A stretch of 64,000 bases of DNA from positions 1 to 64,000 of IMG/VR virus record IMGVR_UViG_3300006736_000004, one strand, 5' to 3'. Source of the DNA: a virus. Within the stretch, counting starts at the first letter, position 1. The number at the start of each line of letters is the position of its first letter. Shown one piece after another: positions 1-8,220 of this stretch. The notes beneath the pieces were generated by a model. It saw only the letters and a list, made by a program, of their open reading frames with translations, was not told the origin of the DNA and ran no database searches. Both the position numbers and the translations under genes were made by a program.

Positions 1-5
1 CAGAA

Positions 6-191
6 TTGCACTATTACTCCGCCCACCAAGTCAGAGAAATGTTGTGTGGGATGAATGTCGGGATCACAGGCTTGACGTTCCCACTTCCGGGGGACAGCGG
101 GCTGGCGATTAATGGGCTTTACAAAGCGCAAAAGGCTCTCGCCGGGAATCTTGAGGGGTGCAATTATTGGATAGTCGATGCCCGCGCATAG
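6..191 (+). CDS. Hypothetical protein, probably 5'-truncated by the window edge
   Basis: The frame is open from the first bases of the window, so the TTG at 6 need not be the true start and the gene may begin upstream. It ends 14 bases inside the next gene, which fits the tight packing here. I recognise no domain in the visible 61 residues, and no function is proposed. Confidence 0.5.
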   Translation: MHYYSAHQVREMLCGMNVGITGLTFPLPGDSGLAINGLYKAQKALAGNLEGCNYWIVDARA

Positions 192-1326
192 CTACCCCAC
201 GGGCCGGGATGTTTTCGAGGCGGGCGTGGCCCGACTTCAAGAGCTTTATGAGCAAGGCGATACGGTCGTCATCACGATGTCGGGCGGCAAGGACTCGACT
301 GTGTGCATGGAGATCGCCGCCATTGCTGCGAAGCGGGCGGGGAGATTGCCGGTCAATATCATCATGCGCGACGAGGAAATCATGTTCCCCGGCACCTTTG
401 AATATTGCGAGCGGGTGGCGGACAGAAAGGACGTGGCCTTCCATTGGATCACCGCCAACCAACCTGTCTTAAATGTCTTCAACCGGACGATGCCATATGT
501 CTGGGTTTTTGATCCCACGTTGAAGCCAGACGAGTGGGTCCGCAAGCCGCCGTCGATTTGCTACACGATCCCGGAGAAGGACATCGACTCCCTCGTCATC
601 AAAGAACGCTTCCCCGTGCCAGACGGCAAGCGGTTGATGAAGGTCGTTGGCTTGAGGGTCCAAGAAAGCCCAAGCCGCAAGATTGGCTTGATCTCGTCAG
701 GCGGTCACATCACCAAGCCAAACAAGCACGGCGCTCATGCGGTCCGCCCGATTTATGATTGGACGGACGGACACATCTGGAAGGCGATCAAGGAAAACGG
801 GTGGGATTACAATTCAGCCTACAACACAATGTTCCGGATGGGCGTCACAAGGTCAGCATTGCGAATTGGTCCGCCATTGCAGACGGCGGCGCAAATCCAA
901 ACTCTCCAAATGGCGTCGAGGGCGTGGCCCCAATGGTTCGACCGGGTGAGCGACAGAGCGCCGGGTGTTCGGTCGGCGGCACAATTCGGACGGCGAGCGG
1001 TCGAGCCAATCAGGCGAGCGGGTGAGACGTGGGAAGAATGCTTTATGCGCGAGTGCATTGACGAGGCACCACAGGTTTGGATTGCAGAGCGGTCGAGGAC
1101 AGTGATGGAGAAACTTGTCCGCGCACATCTCCGGACCTCGACGGAGCCGTTCCCCCAGATCAAGCCGAAGCGTGGGTGCAAGAACGGGTCTTGGCGGTTG
1201 CTCGCAAAGATCATGTATAACGGCAACCCCTTCGCCGTAAAGGCAGAGGGATTGATCCCCCCATTGGAGCCTGACTTTTTTCGACCCGGCTCCGGGACAT
1301 GGGGCGGCAATCCGGGGTTCACTTGA
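178..1326 (+). CDS. PAPS reductase / PP-loop ATP pyrophosphatase family protein (IbrA-like)
   Basis: Residues 35-40 read SGGKDS, the PP-loop signature of the adenine-nucleotide alpha-hydrolase superfamily that includes PAPS reductases, the DndC type and the IbrA type. The loop is followed by a helix and the conserved 'MRDEEIMFPGT' segment, as in phage PAPS-reductase-like proteins. The family activates a substrate with ATP; true PAPS reductases reduce sulfate, but many phage members are thought to act in nucleic-acid modification or regulation. The C-terminal third (residues 230-382) is rich in Arg and Trp and unassigned. The stop overlaps the next start by one base, and a ParB-like gene follows, the same pairing as IbrA/IbrB. 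The family call is firm; the substrate is unknown. Confidence 0.85.
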   Translation: MPAHSYPTGRDVFEAGVARLQELYEQGDTVVITMSGGKDSTVCMEIAAIAAKRAGRLPVNIIMRDEEIMFPGTFEYCERVADRKDVAFHWITANQPVLNVFNRTMPYVWVFDPTLKPDEWVRKPPSICYTIPEKDIDSLVIKERFPVPDGKRLMKVVGLRVQESPSRKIGLISSGGHITKPNKHGAHAVRPIYDWTDGHIWKAIKENGWDYNSAYNTMFRMGVTRSALRIGPPLQTAAQIQTLQMASRAWPQWFDRVSDRAPGVRSAAQFGRRAVEPIRRAGETWEECFMRECIDEAPQVWIAERSRTVMEKLVRAHLRTSTEPFPQIKPKRGCKNGSWRLLAKIMYNGNPFAVKAEGLIPPLEPDFFRPGSGTWGGNPGFT

Positions 1327-2027
1327 TGCTGTCAATGGCAATCATGCACGGGGCATTCAACGAGCGGCGTCGGGCTTGCGTCGAGGGCTTGGTCCGCAAG
1401 ATTGGCGTCAAGCAGATTCAAGATTTGTTGTTCGACTTCACGGTGGTTCAAGATTGGCACAAGCAAGGCCCGTGGCCGGTGGCGAGAGAGTGTTGGACAA
1501 GGGCGTTGGAATCGTCAGGGAGCCATCATCTCGTGTTGCAAGATGACGCGACGATCTGCGAGGATTTCTTGGAGGGATGCTTGGCCTTGATTGCTGCCAA
1601 GCCAGACAACCCAATCTCCCTATACTCAAACAGAAAGATTTGTGAGAAGGCGAAAGCAGAGGACGCAAGGTGGGTGATGATCCCAGACGGCACTTGGGGC
1701 GTGGCGATGATCTTGCCAAAAAGTCTGATTACCAAGTTTCTTGATTGGAGTGACAGACATATCCATCCGACCTTCCGGCCATATGATTCCCGCTTGGCGA
1801 TGTTTTGCGTCAAGCAGAAGATTGAGGTTTTTTGCCCGACCCCATCCTTGGCTGACCATGAGGGACACGCTCCATCATTGATTGGCAATGACAGAACGCC
1901 GCGATCCCGGACGGCGCGGTGGTTCATTGGCGGTCAGTCGCCTCTTGATTTTGATTGGAAGGGCGGGAAGGAATTGCGCGGTCCGAATAATCTGTCTTCA
2001 ACATATTGGAAACATTACAGAGATTGA
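1326..2027 (+). CDS. Glycosyltransferase-like protein (family 25 / GT-A type)
   Basis: I chose the ATG at 1326 because it overlaps the previous stop (TGATG); an in-frame ATG at 1299 would overlap further. The protein carries 'HLVLQDDATICEDF', the acidic D-D-A block of LPS glycosyltransferase family 25 and related GT-A folds. Later come an 'IPDGTWGVAMILPKS' block and 'SLADHEGHAPS', both in positions typical of family 25 enzymes (aromatic/Gly-rich acceptor segment and the late H-x(n)-S motif). It should transfer a sugar from a nucleotide donor in the cytoplasm. Its place between PAPS-reductase-like and ParB-like genes would fit DNA or surface modification, but the acceptor cannot be read from sequence. 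Confidence 0.65.
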   Translation: MLSMAIMHGAFNERRRACVEGLVRKIGVKQIQDLLFDFTVVQDWHKQGPWPVARECWTRALESSGSHHLVLQDDATICEDFLEGCLALIAAKPDNPISLYSNRKICEKAKAEDARWVMIPDGTWGVAMILPKSLITKFLDWSDRHIHPTFRPYDSRLAMFCVKQKIEVFCPTPSLADHEGHAPSLIGNDRTPRSRTARWFIGGQSPLDFDWKGGKELRGPNNLSSTYWKHYRD

Positions 2028-2029
2028 AA

Positions 2030-2842
2030 ATGACAAAGCCGAAATCAGAAACCAAGGGCCGAAAGGCGGTCGAGGTCAAAGCAAAAAAGCTCAAGGCGCT
2101 TGAGGTCAGATATGTCAAGCACACCCAAGTCGTCGCCAATAGCTACAATCCAAACCGGCAATCTGACAAGGAATTTGAATTGCTCAAGCGGTCGATGGAA
2201 GAGGACGGATTCACTCAACCCATTATCGTCGTCAGACATCCGAAGCAGCGCGGCAAGTTCCGGATCGTTGACGGGGAGCATAGATGGCGCTGTGCAATCG
2301 CGCTTGGATATGCGGAGGTTCCCATCGTCATCACGCCCATGACGTTTGAGCAAGCGAAAATCGCCACCTTGAGGCACAACAGAGCGCGAGGGTCGGAAGA
2401 CATCGAATTGACCGCGCAAGTTCTCAAGGACTTGCAAGAGGTCGGTGCAATTGATTGGGCGCAGAAGAGCCTCATGATGGACGATGTCGAGATGAACAAG
2501 CTCTTGGACGACATCTCTGTGACCGACGCCTTGGCCGACGAGGATTATTCAGAAGCATGGGTGCCGACCGACGTGGCCCCAGACGACACGGTCGAGGGCA
2601 AGGAATATGAAACCGGCGACGGCAAGCTCACAAGGGGCATGTCACCAGAGGCGGTGAAGCAGCAACGAGCGATGGAAAAAAAGATGGCGGCGGCGAAGAC
2701 CGAAGAAGAGCGTCAGATGGTCGCCAAGGATTCGCGCTTCTATCGTGTCAACCTCGTCTTCGCAGATGCCGAAGCGGACCTTGTCAAAAAGGCGCTTGGC
2801 AACGAGCCAGCCAAGGCGCTTGTCGCAATGTGCAAAGCATGA
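2030..2842 (+). CDS. ParB/Srx-fold N-terminal domain protein (IbrB-like)
   Basis: The ATG at 2030, two bases after the previous stop, is taken as start. Residues 22-90 form a ParB/sulfiredoxin-like domain: 'NSYNPNRQSDKEFE', 'SMEEDGFTQPIIVV' and the nucleotide-binding box DGEHRWR at 81-87. Such domains hydrolyse CTP or ATP in ParB and Srx, and free-standing phage versions pair with PAPS-reductase-like genes (IbrA/IbrB), as here with the gene at 178. The C-terminal part is charged, with a Lys/Glu helix around residues 205-235. It lacks the classic ParB HTH, so a plasmid-partition role is unlikely. A transcription co-regulator or modification partner is the better guess. Confidence 0.8.
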   Translation: MTKPKSETKGRKAVEVKAKKLKALEVRYVKHTQVVANSYNPNRQSDKEFELLKRSMEEDGFTQPIIVVRHPKQRGKFRIVDGEHRWRCAIALGYAEVPIVITPMTFEQAKIATLRHNRARGSEDIELTAQVLKDLQEVGAIDWAQKSLMMDDVEMNKLLDDISVTDALADEDYSEAWVPTDVAPDDTVEGKEYETGDGKLTRGMSPEAVKQQRAMEKKMAAAKTEEERQMVAKDSRFYRVNLVFADAEADLVKKALGNEPAKALVAMCKA

Positions 2843-2875
2843 AAAAAAAGCCGCCCCGAAGGGCGACCTTTCTTT
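2842..2875. terminator. Bidirectional terminator between convergent genes
   Basis: A 5-bp GC stem (CGCCC at 2852-2856, GGGCG at 2861-2865, CGAA loop) is flanked by eight A's on the left and a T-rich tract on the right. It lies exactly between the plus-strand ParB-like stop and the minus-strand gene end at 2893, so it can serve both. Confidence 0.65.
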
Positions 2876-2892
2876 TCCCATGCCGGGGATGG

Positions 2893-3516
2893 TTAGCCAA
2901 TGGACCCCGAAGCGCATTTCCGGCGGTTGGCGATCCAGCCGGGAATCTTGACTTGACTTGGCGCTTGCCGCTTGGTCGGGGTGAACTTGCTACCGAAGAC
3001 AACCTTGCTTTTTTCCACGGCATTCTTGGCGGCAAGCTCCGTCCAGAAGTTGCCCCACCGTTTCGAGACATGAGGGTCGGGCATCTCGTTGGCGAAGGCA
3101 TGGTCCCGCGCTTCCTTGAGCAAGATCGTCGGCACGTTGGCATCATCAAAGCCTTCCTCAATCGTCTTGTAGTAGCCGTCAGACGGCGGTCCGACATGCT
3201 TCCGGTTCATTACATAGGCCATATAAGTCTTGCCGTCAGCCGTCCAATATTCCTTACGATAGAGACCGCGCAACGGGTCTTCACCGCAAAAGCCTTCGTA
3301 GCGGTCGAGAGCCTTCTCGCAAGCCGGGGTCAATCGCCAAAGAGCAACGGCGCATTTGAAGCCTTCGGCGGGGATCATATCGGCAACCCCTTTGAAGACG
3401 AGACGGTGGTCGGGGAAGTAAGCCGCGCCAAGGTAAGTGGCGGCGGGGCAGCGGACCTTCATGGCGTCCCGGTTCATGTTCGATCCATAGGCCATGTAAA
3501 TTGTTTCGGTGGTCAT
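2893..3516 (-). CDS. Gamma-glutamylcyclotransferase (AIG2)-like protein
   Basis: The N-terminus carries the hallmark Y-G-S-N-M-N motif (residues 10-15), which forms the substrate loop of gamma-glutamylcyclotransferase-like folds. The 'LDRYEG' segment supplies Glu74, in the position of the family's general acid/base. Such enzymes cleave gamma-glutamyl amides with release of 5-oxoproline. The gene is immediately downstream of the amidoligase and shares its promoter at 4629-4656, so the pair probably makes and trims gamma-glutamyl-type bonds. About 60 C-terminal residues beyond the fold are basic and unassigned. The start is preceded by CGGAGAGATCAA, the same ribosome-binding pattern as other minus-strand genes of this arm. 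Confidence 0.85.
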   Translation of the reverse strand: MTTETIYMAYGSNMNRDAMKVRCPAATYLGAAYFPDHRLVFKGVADMIPAEGFKCAVALWRLTPACEKALDRYEGFCGEDPLRGLYRKEYWTADGKTYMAYVMNRKHVGPPSDGYYKTIEEGFDDANVPTILLKEARDHAFANEMPDPHVSKRWGNFWTELAAKNAVEKSKVVFGSKFTPTKRQAPSQVKIPGWIANRRKCASGSIG

Positions 3517-3540
3517 TTGATCTCTCCGTTGGTCAAGTGT

Positions 3541-4578
3541 TTAAGCGTTGGCGAAATGTGCGATGCGAGAGCGGAAGAAAGAAACCACCGCGCCATCAAC
3601 ATCTTTGAAAATGTGGTCGGCTTCCAAGGGATCGTTGCCGAAGGTCATCGCCCAAAAGGTCGAGAACTTTTCGGCGTCGAGGTCGTAGGAGTCGGAAGCA
3701 ACATAGATGTCGGTCAACTCTTCTGAAACCCAACCCCGCTCGACACCGTTGGCACCGGAAATTTTCCAATTCTTACCACCGGCATATTTGAACGAGCCGC
3801 CATGAGCTTCGACTTGCTCCCGAAGGGCGGCGTAGGTGGTGGACTTCCGCTTGGCCTTGTAGTTATGGGAGCCGGTGGCCGCGCCGGAAGAAATGGTTTT
3901 GGAAGCGTCGGCAAAGGCGACCAAGAGGCGGACCCAATTGGTCAGCTTGATGGGGTCCGTCGAACCGTTATGGTGGCGGAACTCAATGGTGCCGTTGTTG
4001 TTACGGGTCAAGGCCGAAAGGTTCACCTTCATGAATTTGCCGCCGCCCCGGTTCATGAGAGCATGGAGCGAGTCGCCATAATATTCATCGACCATCGTAA
4101 CGTAACGGGAAATGAGAGAGGCGCAATAACGACCGTTTGAGCCGCGCCGTGAAGCCGCCATGAAACTATCAAAGTCGGTCTCGAAAGAAGCATAGCGAAG
4201 GTAAATGTTTTTGGCATGGGCGGCGGTCCATCCGTCAACCCGGCCAAGATGGACATGAACGCCACAAGCGCGGTCAACATTTACGCCGTCGATGCTATTC
4301 AAAACGTCAAGGGCGGCGGTCAATTTAGCAAGACCGGCTTCGCCTTTAAGGATGGGGGAAACCAACTCGCCGCCCATGCCTTCGCCGGAACGATGATTGT
4401 AACCGCTTGAGGTGACGGTGGCGTCGGTGACGAGCTTCCAAGAGGTGAGGGGAGCGTGGGAGCCGTAGCCGTGAACCTTGGCCCGGATGCCCGCATCGTT
4501 AAGAGCGGCGGCGACCGTGGCGAGACGTGCGCCTTTGAACTCAATCTCTACTCCGAAAGTGTAATCTTGATTTAACAT
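3541..4578 (-). CDS. Amidoligase (COOH-NH2 ligase, glutamine-synthetase-like fold)
   Basis: This 345-residue protein shows the amidoligase_2 motifs: FGVEIEF at 8-14, ACGVHVHLG at 104-112 and IEFRHHNGS at 198-206. These supply the metal and ATP ligands of this glutamine-synthetase-like fold. The family forms peptide or amide bonds between a carboxylate and an amine using ATP. The start at 4578 (MLNQDYTF) is chosen because motif 1 follows at once and CGGAGAGAGACCAA precedes it; the open frame runs further upstream to 4899, but that part crosses the promoter. It lies 24 bases upstream of the AIG2-like gene, a coupling documented for phage and bacterial amidoligases. The target (protein tail, cell wall or small metabolite) is unknown. 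Confidence 0.85.
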   Translation of the reverse strand: MLNQDYTFGVEIEFKGARLATVAAALNDAGIRAKVHGYGSHAPLTSWKLVTDATVTSSGYNHRSGEGMGGELVSPILKGEAGLAKLTAALDVLNSIDGVNVDRACGVHVHLGRVDGWTAAHAKNIYLRYASFETDFDSFMAASRRGSNGRYCASLISRYVTMVDEYYGDSLHALMNRGGGKFMKVNLSALTRNNNGTIEFRHHNGSTDPIKLTNWVRLLVAFADASKTISSGAATGSHNYKAKRKSTTYAALREQVEAHGGSFKYAGGKNWKISGANGVERGWVSEELTDIYVASDSYDLDAEKFSTFWAMTFGNDPLEADHIFKDVDGAVVSFFRSRIAHFANA

Positions 4579-4620
4579 TTGGTCTCTCTCCGTCGTGTGA
4601 TTGTGTTGTTGTTCAATTGA

Positions 4621-4656
4621 TGTTGACCACAATAAACATATCAGCGCGGGTGTCAA
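4621..4656 (-). promoter_or_regulatory. Sigma70-like promoter P1 with inverted-repeat operator arms
   Basis: Read on the minus strand, TTGACA (4651-4656) and TATTGT (4629-4634) are separated by 16 bases, ahead of the amidoligase start. TTGAC at 4623-4627 on the plus strand and GTCAA at 4652-4656 form inverted arms around the -10. A 20-base block (4621-4640) recurs almost unchanged at 11579 and 18193. Confidence 0.75.
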
Positions 4657-4797
4657 CCCCTTTTGAAAAAAAGATTTGCGGGTGGGTGGACGGCTGTCTT
4701 GCGGTTCTGACGCCATAGGGGGGGGGTGGCTTCCGTTGACTTCCCATTTCGGCGGCTGTGTGGTATTGATTCCGCGACGGTCTGACATGGGGGAAAA

Positions 4798-5430
4798 ATG
4801 GCAAAGCGGAAAAAGGTTCACTTGACGGTCGATGAATGGCGGCAAGCCCGCGACCTCTATGTGCAGGGCGTCGAGAGCGACACCGGCAAGCGAGTCCATC
4901 CAACGCTTGAAACCTTGGCGGCTGATTTAGGGGTTGGCATCCGGACATTGGAAAACCGGAGTTCGGCTGACGGGTGGGTGAAGCAACGGGAAGATTTCGA
5001 GACCAAGCTCCGGGCAGAGGTGGATGCCAAGAAAAGAAAAACGCTCGCGGCTCAATTGATCGACTTCGATTCGCGGGCGCTTAATCTGGCGACGGCGGTC
5101 CTTGGTCAAATTGGTCGGATCATCAACAATGCGGAGACCCGGCGGCAAGCTGCCCAAGAGGATCGCATGGTCCGCTTCATTAGAAATAGTGAGATAGTGG
5201 AAGAGTTGGTCTTGGCGAAGCCGGACATGGACCCGCTCTCACCGACCTCGCTGACGATGCTCGCCAACGCCGTCTCCGCAAGTCAGAGGGTCGGGCGGCT
5301 CGCGCTTGGCGAATACACGGATAGCACAAAGGTAACAGATGAACGAGCTGACGACGACCTCGCAAGCGCCATTGCCGACCTATTCCAACTTGAAGGCGAC
5401 ATCAAAAAGAACTCTCGAAAACCGCATTAG
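4798..5430 (+). CDS. Terminase small subunit-like DNA-binding protein
   Basis: The N-terminal 60 residues form a helix-turn-helix-like segment ('TLETLAADLGVGIRTLENRS'), followed by a helical, charged central region and an acidic tail. This layout, with the position directly ahead of and overlapping the large terminase gene (start 5339), identifies it as the DNA-recognising small terminase subunit that starts packaging at the pac or cos site. The 92-base overlap with terL suggests translational coupling. The call rests on context and fold type, as small subunits are poorly conserved. Confidence 0.75.
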   Translation: MAKRKKVHLTVDEWRQARDLYVQGVESDTGKRVHPTLETLAADLGVGIRTLENRSSADGWVKQREDFETKLRAEVDAKKRKTLAAQLIDFDSRALNLATAVLGQIGRIINNAETRRQAAQEDRMVRFIRNSEIVEELVLAKPDMDPLSPTSLTMLANAVSASQRVGRLALGEYTDSTKVTDERADDDLASAIADLFQLEGDIKKNSRKPH

Positions 5431-6634
5431 ATGGAAAACGCAATCCAGAGATAAGCAACGGACCCCGAAGGGGTTTTGGGACACTTGGTTGATCCTTGCC
5501 GGTCGAGGGTGGGGGAAGACGTTGACGGGCGCACAAGACGCCGTGACCTATTGCTTGGCATTTCCCGAATCCATTTATGCAGTCGTCGCACCAACGGCGG
5601 GCGATCTAAGGCGGGTCTGTTTCGAGGGACCGTCCGGGATCAACGCCGTGGTCCCGGAACAAGCGTTGGCGAAAACCGGCAAGGCGTATAATTCTGGCAC
5701 AAGCGAGCTTCGTTTCGAGAACGGGTCGTTGATCCAAGGCTTCGCAGCTATCGAACCGAATCGTCTTCGCGGCCCGCAATTCCATCGTGCATGGGCAGAC
5801 GAGCTTGCCGCATGGCGGTATCCAGAAGCATGGGACCAATTGCAATTCGGTCTCCGGTTGGGCGAAGACCCGCAAACCGTGGTGACGACGACCCCGCGAC
5901 CGCTTCCGTTGATTCGTGAGCTGGTCAAGGACGATGGGACGCACGTCACCAAGGGCCATACTTTTGAGAACGAGGGCAATCTCGCGCCGAAGGCTCTCAA
6001 GAAACTGAAAGAGAAATATGAAGGCACCCGGCTTGGCCGACAAGAGCTTTATGCAGAAATCCTTGACGATGTCGAGGGAGCCTTGTGGAAGCGATCTTGG
6101 CTTGACGACGGTCGCGTGACTGACTATCCAGCAATGAAGCGGACAATCGTCTCCGTCGATCCATCCGGGACGAAGTCCGATACCGCTGACGAGGCAGGGA
6201 TCATCGTTGCGGGGTTAGGGGTCAATGGTCACGGTTATATATTCGAGGACTTCACCGGGAGCCTGACGCCTCATGAGACGTGCCTTAAAGCGATCAACGC
6301 CTACAATCTGTGGGAAGCCGACCGGATTGTTGCTGAATCAAACCACGGCGGGGATTGGATCGAAATGGGTTTGAGGGCAATCCAGAGGAATATCGCATAC
6401 AAGAAACTTTATGCTTCGCGGGGCAAGATGGCGAGAGCGGAGCCAGTGGCAGCACTTTATGAACAAAGGCGGGTTCATCATGTCGGGATTTTCCCCTTGG
6501 CCGAAGACGAGCTTTGCACTTGGGAGCCGAATACAGGAATGCCTTCCCCCAACCGGCTTGATGCTATAGTGTGGGCTGTGACCGAGCTTATGCTCCGGGA
6601 CGTGGGAATGGAAAGGCTACACGTTAGAGCGTGA
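5339..6634 (+). CDS. terL: Terminase large subunit
   Basis: The packaging motor ATPase-nuclease. Walker A 'AGRGWGKT' lies at about residues 53-60 and Walker B 'HRAWADELAAW' at about 145-155, with a coupling motif 'TTTPRP' near 184. The RNase H-like nuclease domain begins at 'IVSVDPSGT' (Asp about 274) and ends with 'NRLDAIVWAVTEL', the usual last catalytic acidic block. At 431 residues it is typical for the family. It would cleave concatemeric DNA and drive it through the portal encoded just downstream. Confidence 0.95.
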   Translation: MNELTTTSQAPLPTYSNLKATSKRTLENRIRWKTQSRDKQRTPKGFWDTWLILAGRGWGKTLTGAQDAVTYCLAFPESIYAVVAPTAGDLRRVCFEGPSGINAVVPEQALAKTGKAYNSGTSELRFENGSLIQGFAAIEPNRLRGPQFHRAWADELAAWRYPEAWDQLQFGLRLGEDPQTVVTTTPRPLPLIRELVKDDGTHVTKGHTFENEGNLAPKALKKLKEKYEGTRLGRQELYAEILDDVEGALWKRSWLDDGRVTDYPAMKRTIVSVDPSGTKSDTADEAGIIVAGLGVNGHGYIFEDFTGSLTPHETCLKAINAYNLWEADRIVAESNHGGDWIEMGLRAIQRNIAYKKLYASRGKMARAEPVAALYEQRRVHHVGIFPLAEDELCTWEPNTGMPSPNRLDAIVWAVTELMLRDVGMERLHVRA

Positions 6635-6638
6635 TCGA

Positions 6639-8096
6639 ATGCCAGTTGATTCAACCCACCAAGAATATTCCGCCTTTGCTCCAAAGTGGGAGCGCATCCG
6701 CGATGCCGTCGCTGGTTCGGACGAGGTCAAGGCGAGGAAGTCCTTGTATCTGCCCAAGCCAAACGGCCACACCGCCGAAGACTTTTCGAGCTACATCATG
6801 CGAGCTGAATTTTACCCGGCAACCACCCGGACTGTCGATGGCTTGCTTGGGGCGGTGTTTCGCAAAGAGCCAAATGTCAAGATTCCCAAAGGCCAAGAGG
6901 AGCTTCTGTCGAAGCTCACGATTCAAGGCGCGGACTTCGCCACGTTTGCAAAGTCGGTTGGCAGGGAAGTTCTGATCCTTGGCCGGTACGGTGTGCTTGT
7001 CGATGTGGCCGATGACGACAACCTTCCCTTTGCGGCTGGTTATACGGCGGAGAATATCATCAATTGGCGGATAGCCCATATCGAGCGGGAGCCAGTAACG
7101 ACGATGGTTGTCCTCCGCGAGTTCCGCGAGGCACACAAGGGCGACGATGAATTTAAGACCGAAACCCGGAAGAGGTGGCGGGTCTTACAGCTTGGGGTGC
7201 TTGGTGACGGCTCATTTGGTGAGACCAAAGTTTATGTCCAAACGCTTTTCGAGGAAGTCAAAAACGAAAAGGGCGAAAACCAAATTGTCCAAATAGGCCA
7301 AGTCGTCCCGCTTCAGCGCGGCGAGCCGCTGACCAAGATTCCGTTTGTCTTCTTTGGCCCAACCAATTTGACGCCTTCGGTCGAGAAGCCGCCGATTCTT
7401 GATTTAGTTGACACCAATCTTTCCCACTACCGGACATCCGCAGAGTTGGAGGAGGGCGCTTTCTTCACTGGCTTGCCCATGTACGTTATCAGCGGTCGCG
7501 GGCTTGGCGAAGAAACTCCCGGCGAGTTTGAGGTCGGGTCGCGCAACGCTCTCCGTCTGGATGAAGGTGGGACGGCAATGGTCTTGACTGTGAGCGGCGA
7601 CGACATGGGAGTTTTGGTCAAGCTCATGGAAGCCAAAGAACAGCGCATGGCGATTCTTGGTGCGCGGATTCTTGAAGACCAGAAGTCTGGCGTCGAGGCG
7701 GCGGCGGCGATGGCTATGCGGCACCGGGGCGAAAACTCGCTCTTGGGGTCGATTGCTGACACGGTCGGTCGAGGGATAAAGAAAGTCTTGGAGATCATGA
7801 CGTGGTGGAACGGTGCCGACGATCCGGATGTCAAGTTTGAATTGAACAAGGACTTCACTTCGATGCAATTGACCGGCGCGGAGCTTGTCCAACTCGTCTC
7901 CGCTTTCCAGAGCGGCACAATTGGTCCGGAGGTATTCTTCAAGGCACTGAAGGACGGCGAGCGCATACCGGACGGTTGGACTTTGGATGATTGGCTGGAA
8001 GACATCGAAAGCGGCGCAGACCAATTCACAAGAGGCATGACCAACGAGGACATCGACGGGGAAGACGACGAGGACGAGGATTCCTCCGATGGGTAG
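6639..8096 (+). CDS. Portal protein (DUF4055 type)
   Basis: The N-terminus ('YSAFAPKWERIRDAVAGSD', 'YLPKPNGHTAEDF', 'TTRTVDGLLGAVFRK') matches the DUF4055 family of phage portal proteins. It lies four bases after terL, the canonical position. The portal forms the dodecameric channel at one capsid vertex, and a helix-rich central region with a long acidic C-terminal tail (run of D/E from about residue 470) fits that role. The C-terminal 'MTNEDIDGEDDEDEDSS' segment is strikingly acidic. Confidence 0.9.
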   Translation: MPVDSTHQEYSAFAPKWERIRDAVAGSDEVKARKSLYLPKPNGHTAEDFSSYIMRAEFYPATTRTVDGLLGAVFRKEPNVKIPKGQEELLSKLTIQGADFATFAKSVGREVLILGRYGVLVDVADDDNLPFAAGYTAENIINWRIAHIEREPVTTMVVLREFREAHKGDDEFKTETRKRWRVLQLGVLGDGSFGETKVYVQTLFEEVKNEKGENQIVQIGQVVPLQRGEPLTKIPFVFFGPTNLTPSVEKPPILDLVDTNLSHYRTSAELEEGAFFTGLPMYVISGRGLGEETPGEFEVGSRNALRLDEGGTAMVLTVSGDDMGVLVKLMEAKEQRMAILGARILEDQKSGVEAAAAMAMRHRGENSLLGSIADTVGRGIKKVLEIMTWWNGADDPDVKFELNKDFTSMQLTGAELVQLVSAFQSGTIGPEVFFKALKDGERIPDGWTLDDWLEDIESGADQFTRGMTNEDIDGEDDEDEDSSDG

Positions 8097-8098
8097 AT

Positions 8099-8191
8099 AT
8101 GACGGCAACACCAATCAAGTCGTTCGGTGCCTGGGTCGGGCCTGAGACTCCGGTCTGGTTCTCCAAGACCGAAGACCTGGACCACAAGTGA
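8099..8191 (+). CDS. Possible small protein (30 residues)
   Basis: A short ATG-to-TGA frame beginning two bases after the portal stop, encoding a peptide with four aromatic residues and a charged end ('KTEDLDHK'). It fills the gap between portal and MuF genes, but no strong ribosome-binding site is visible. I recognise no family. Confidence 0.35.
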   Translation: MTATPIKSFGAWVGPETPVWFSKTEDLDHK

Positions 8192-8220
8192 GATCACGTT
8201 CCGTGGATCAATAATGAAAT

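Noticed and set aside
3541-4899. 452-residue amidoligase starting at 4899
   Set aside because: The extra 107 residues cross promoter P1 and the ribosome-binding site and have no family likeness; the start at 4578 fits the motifs.
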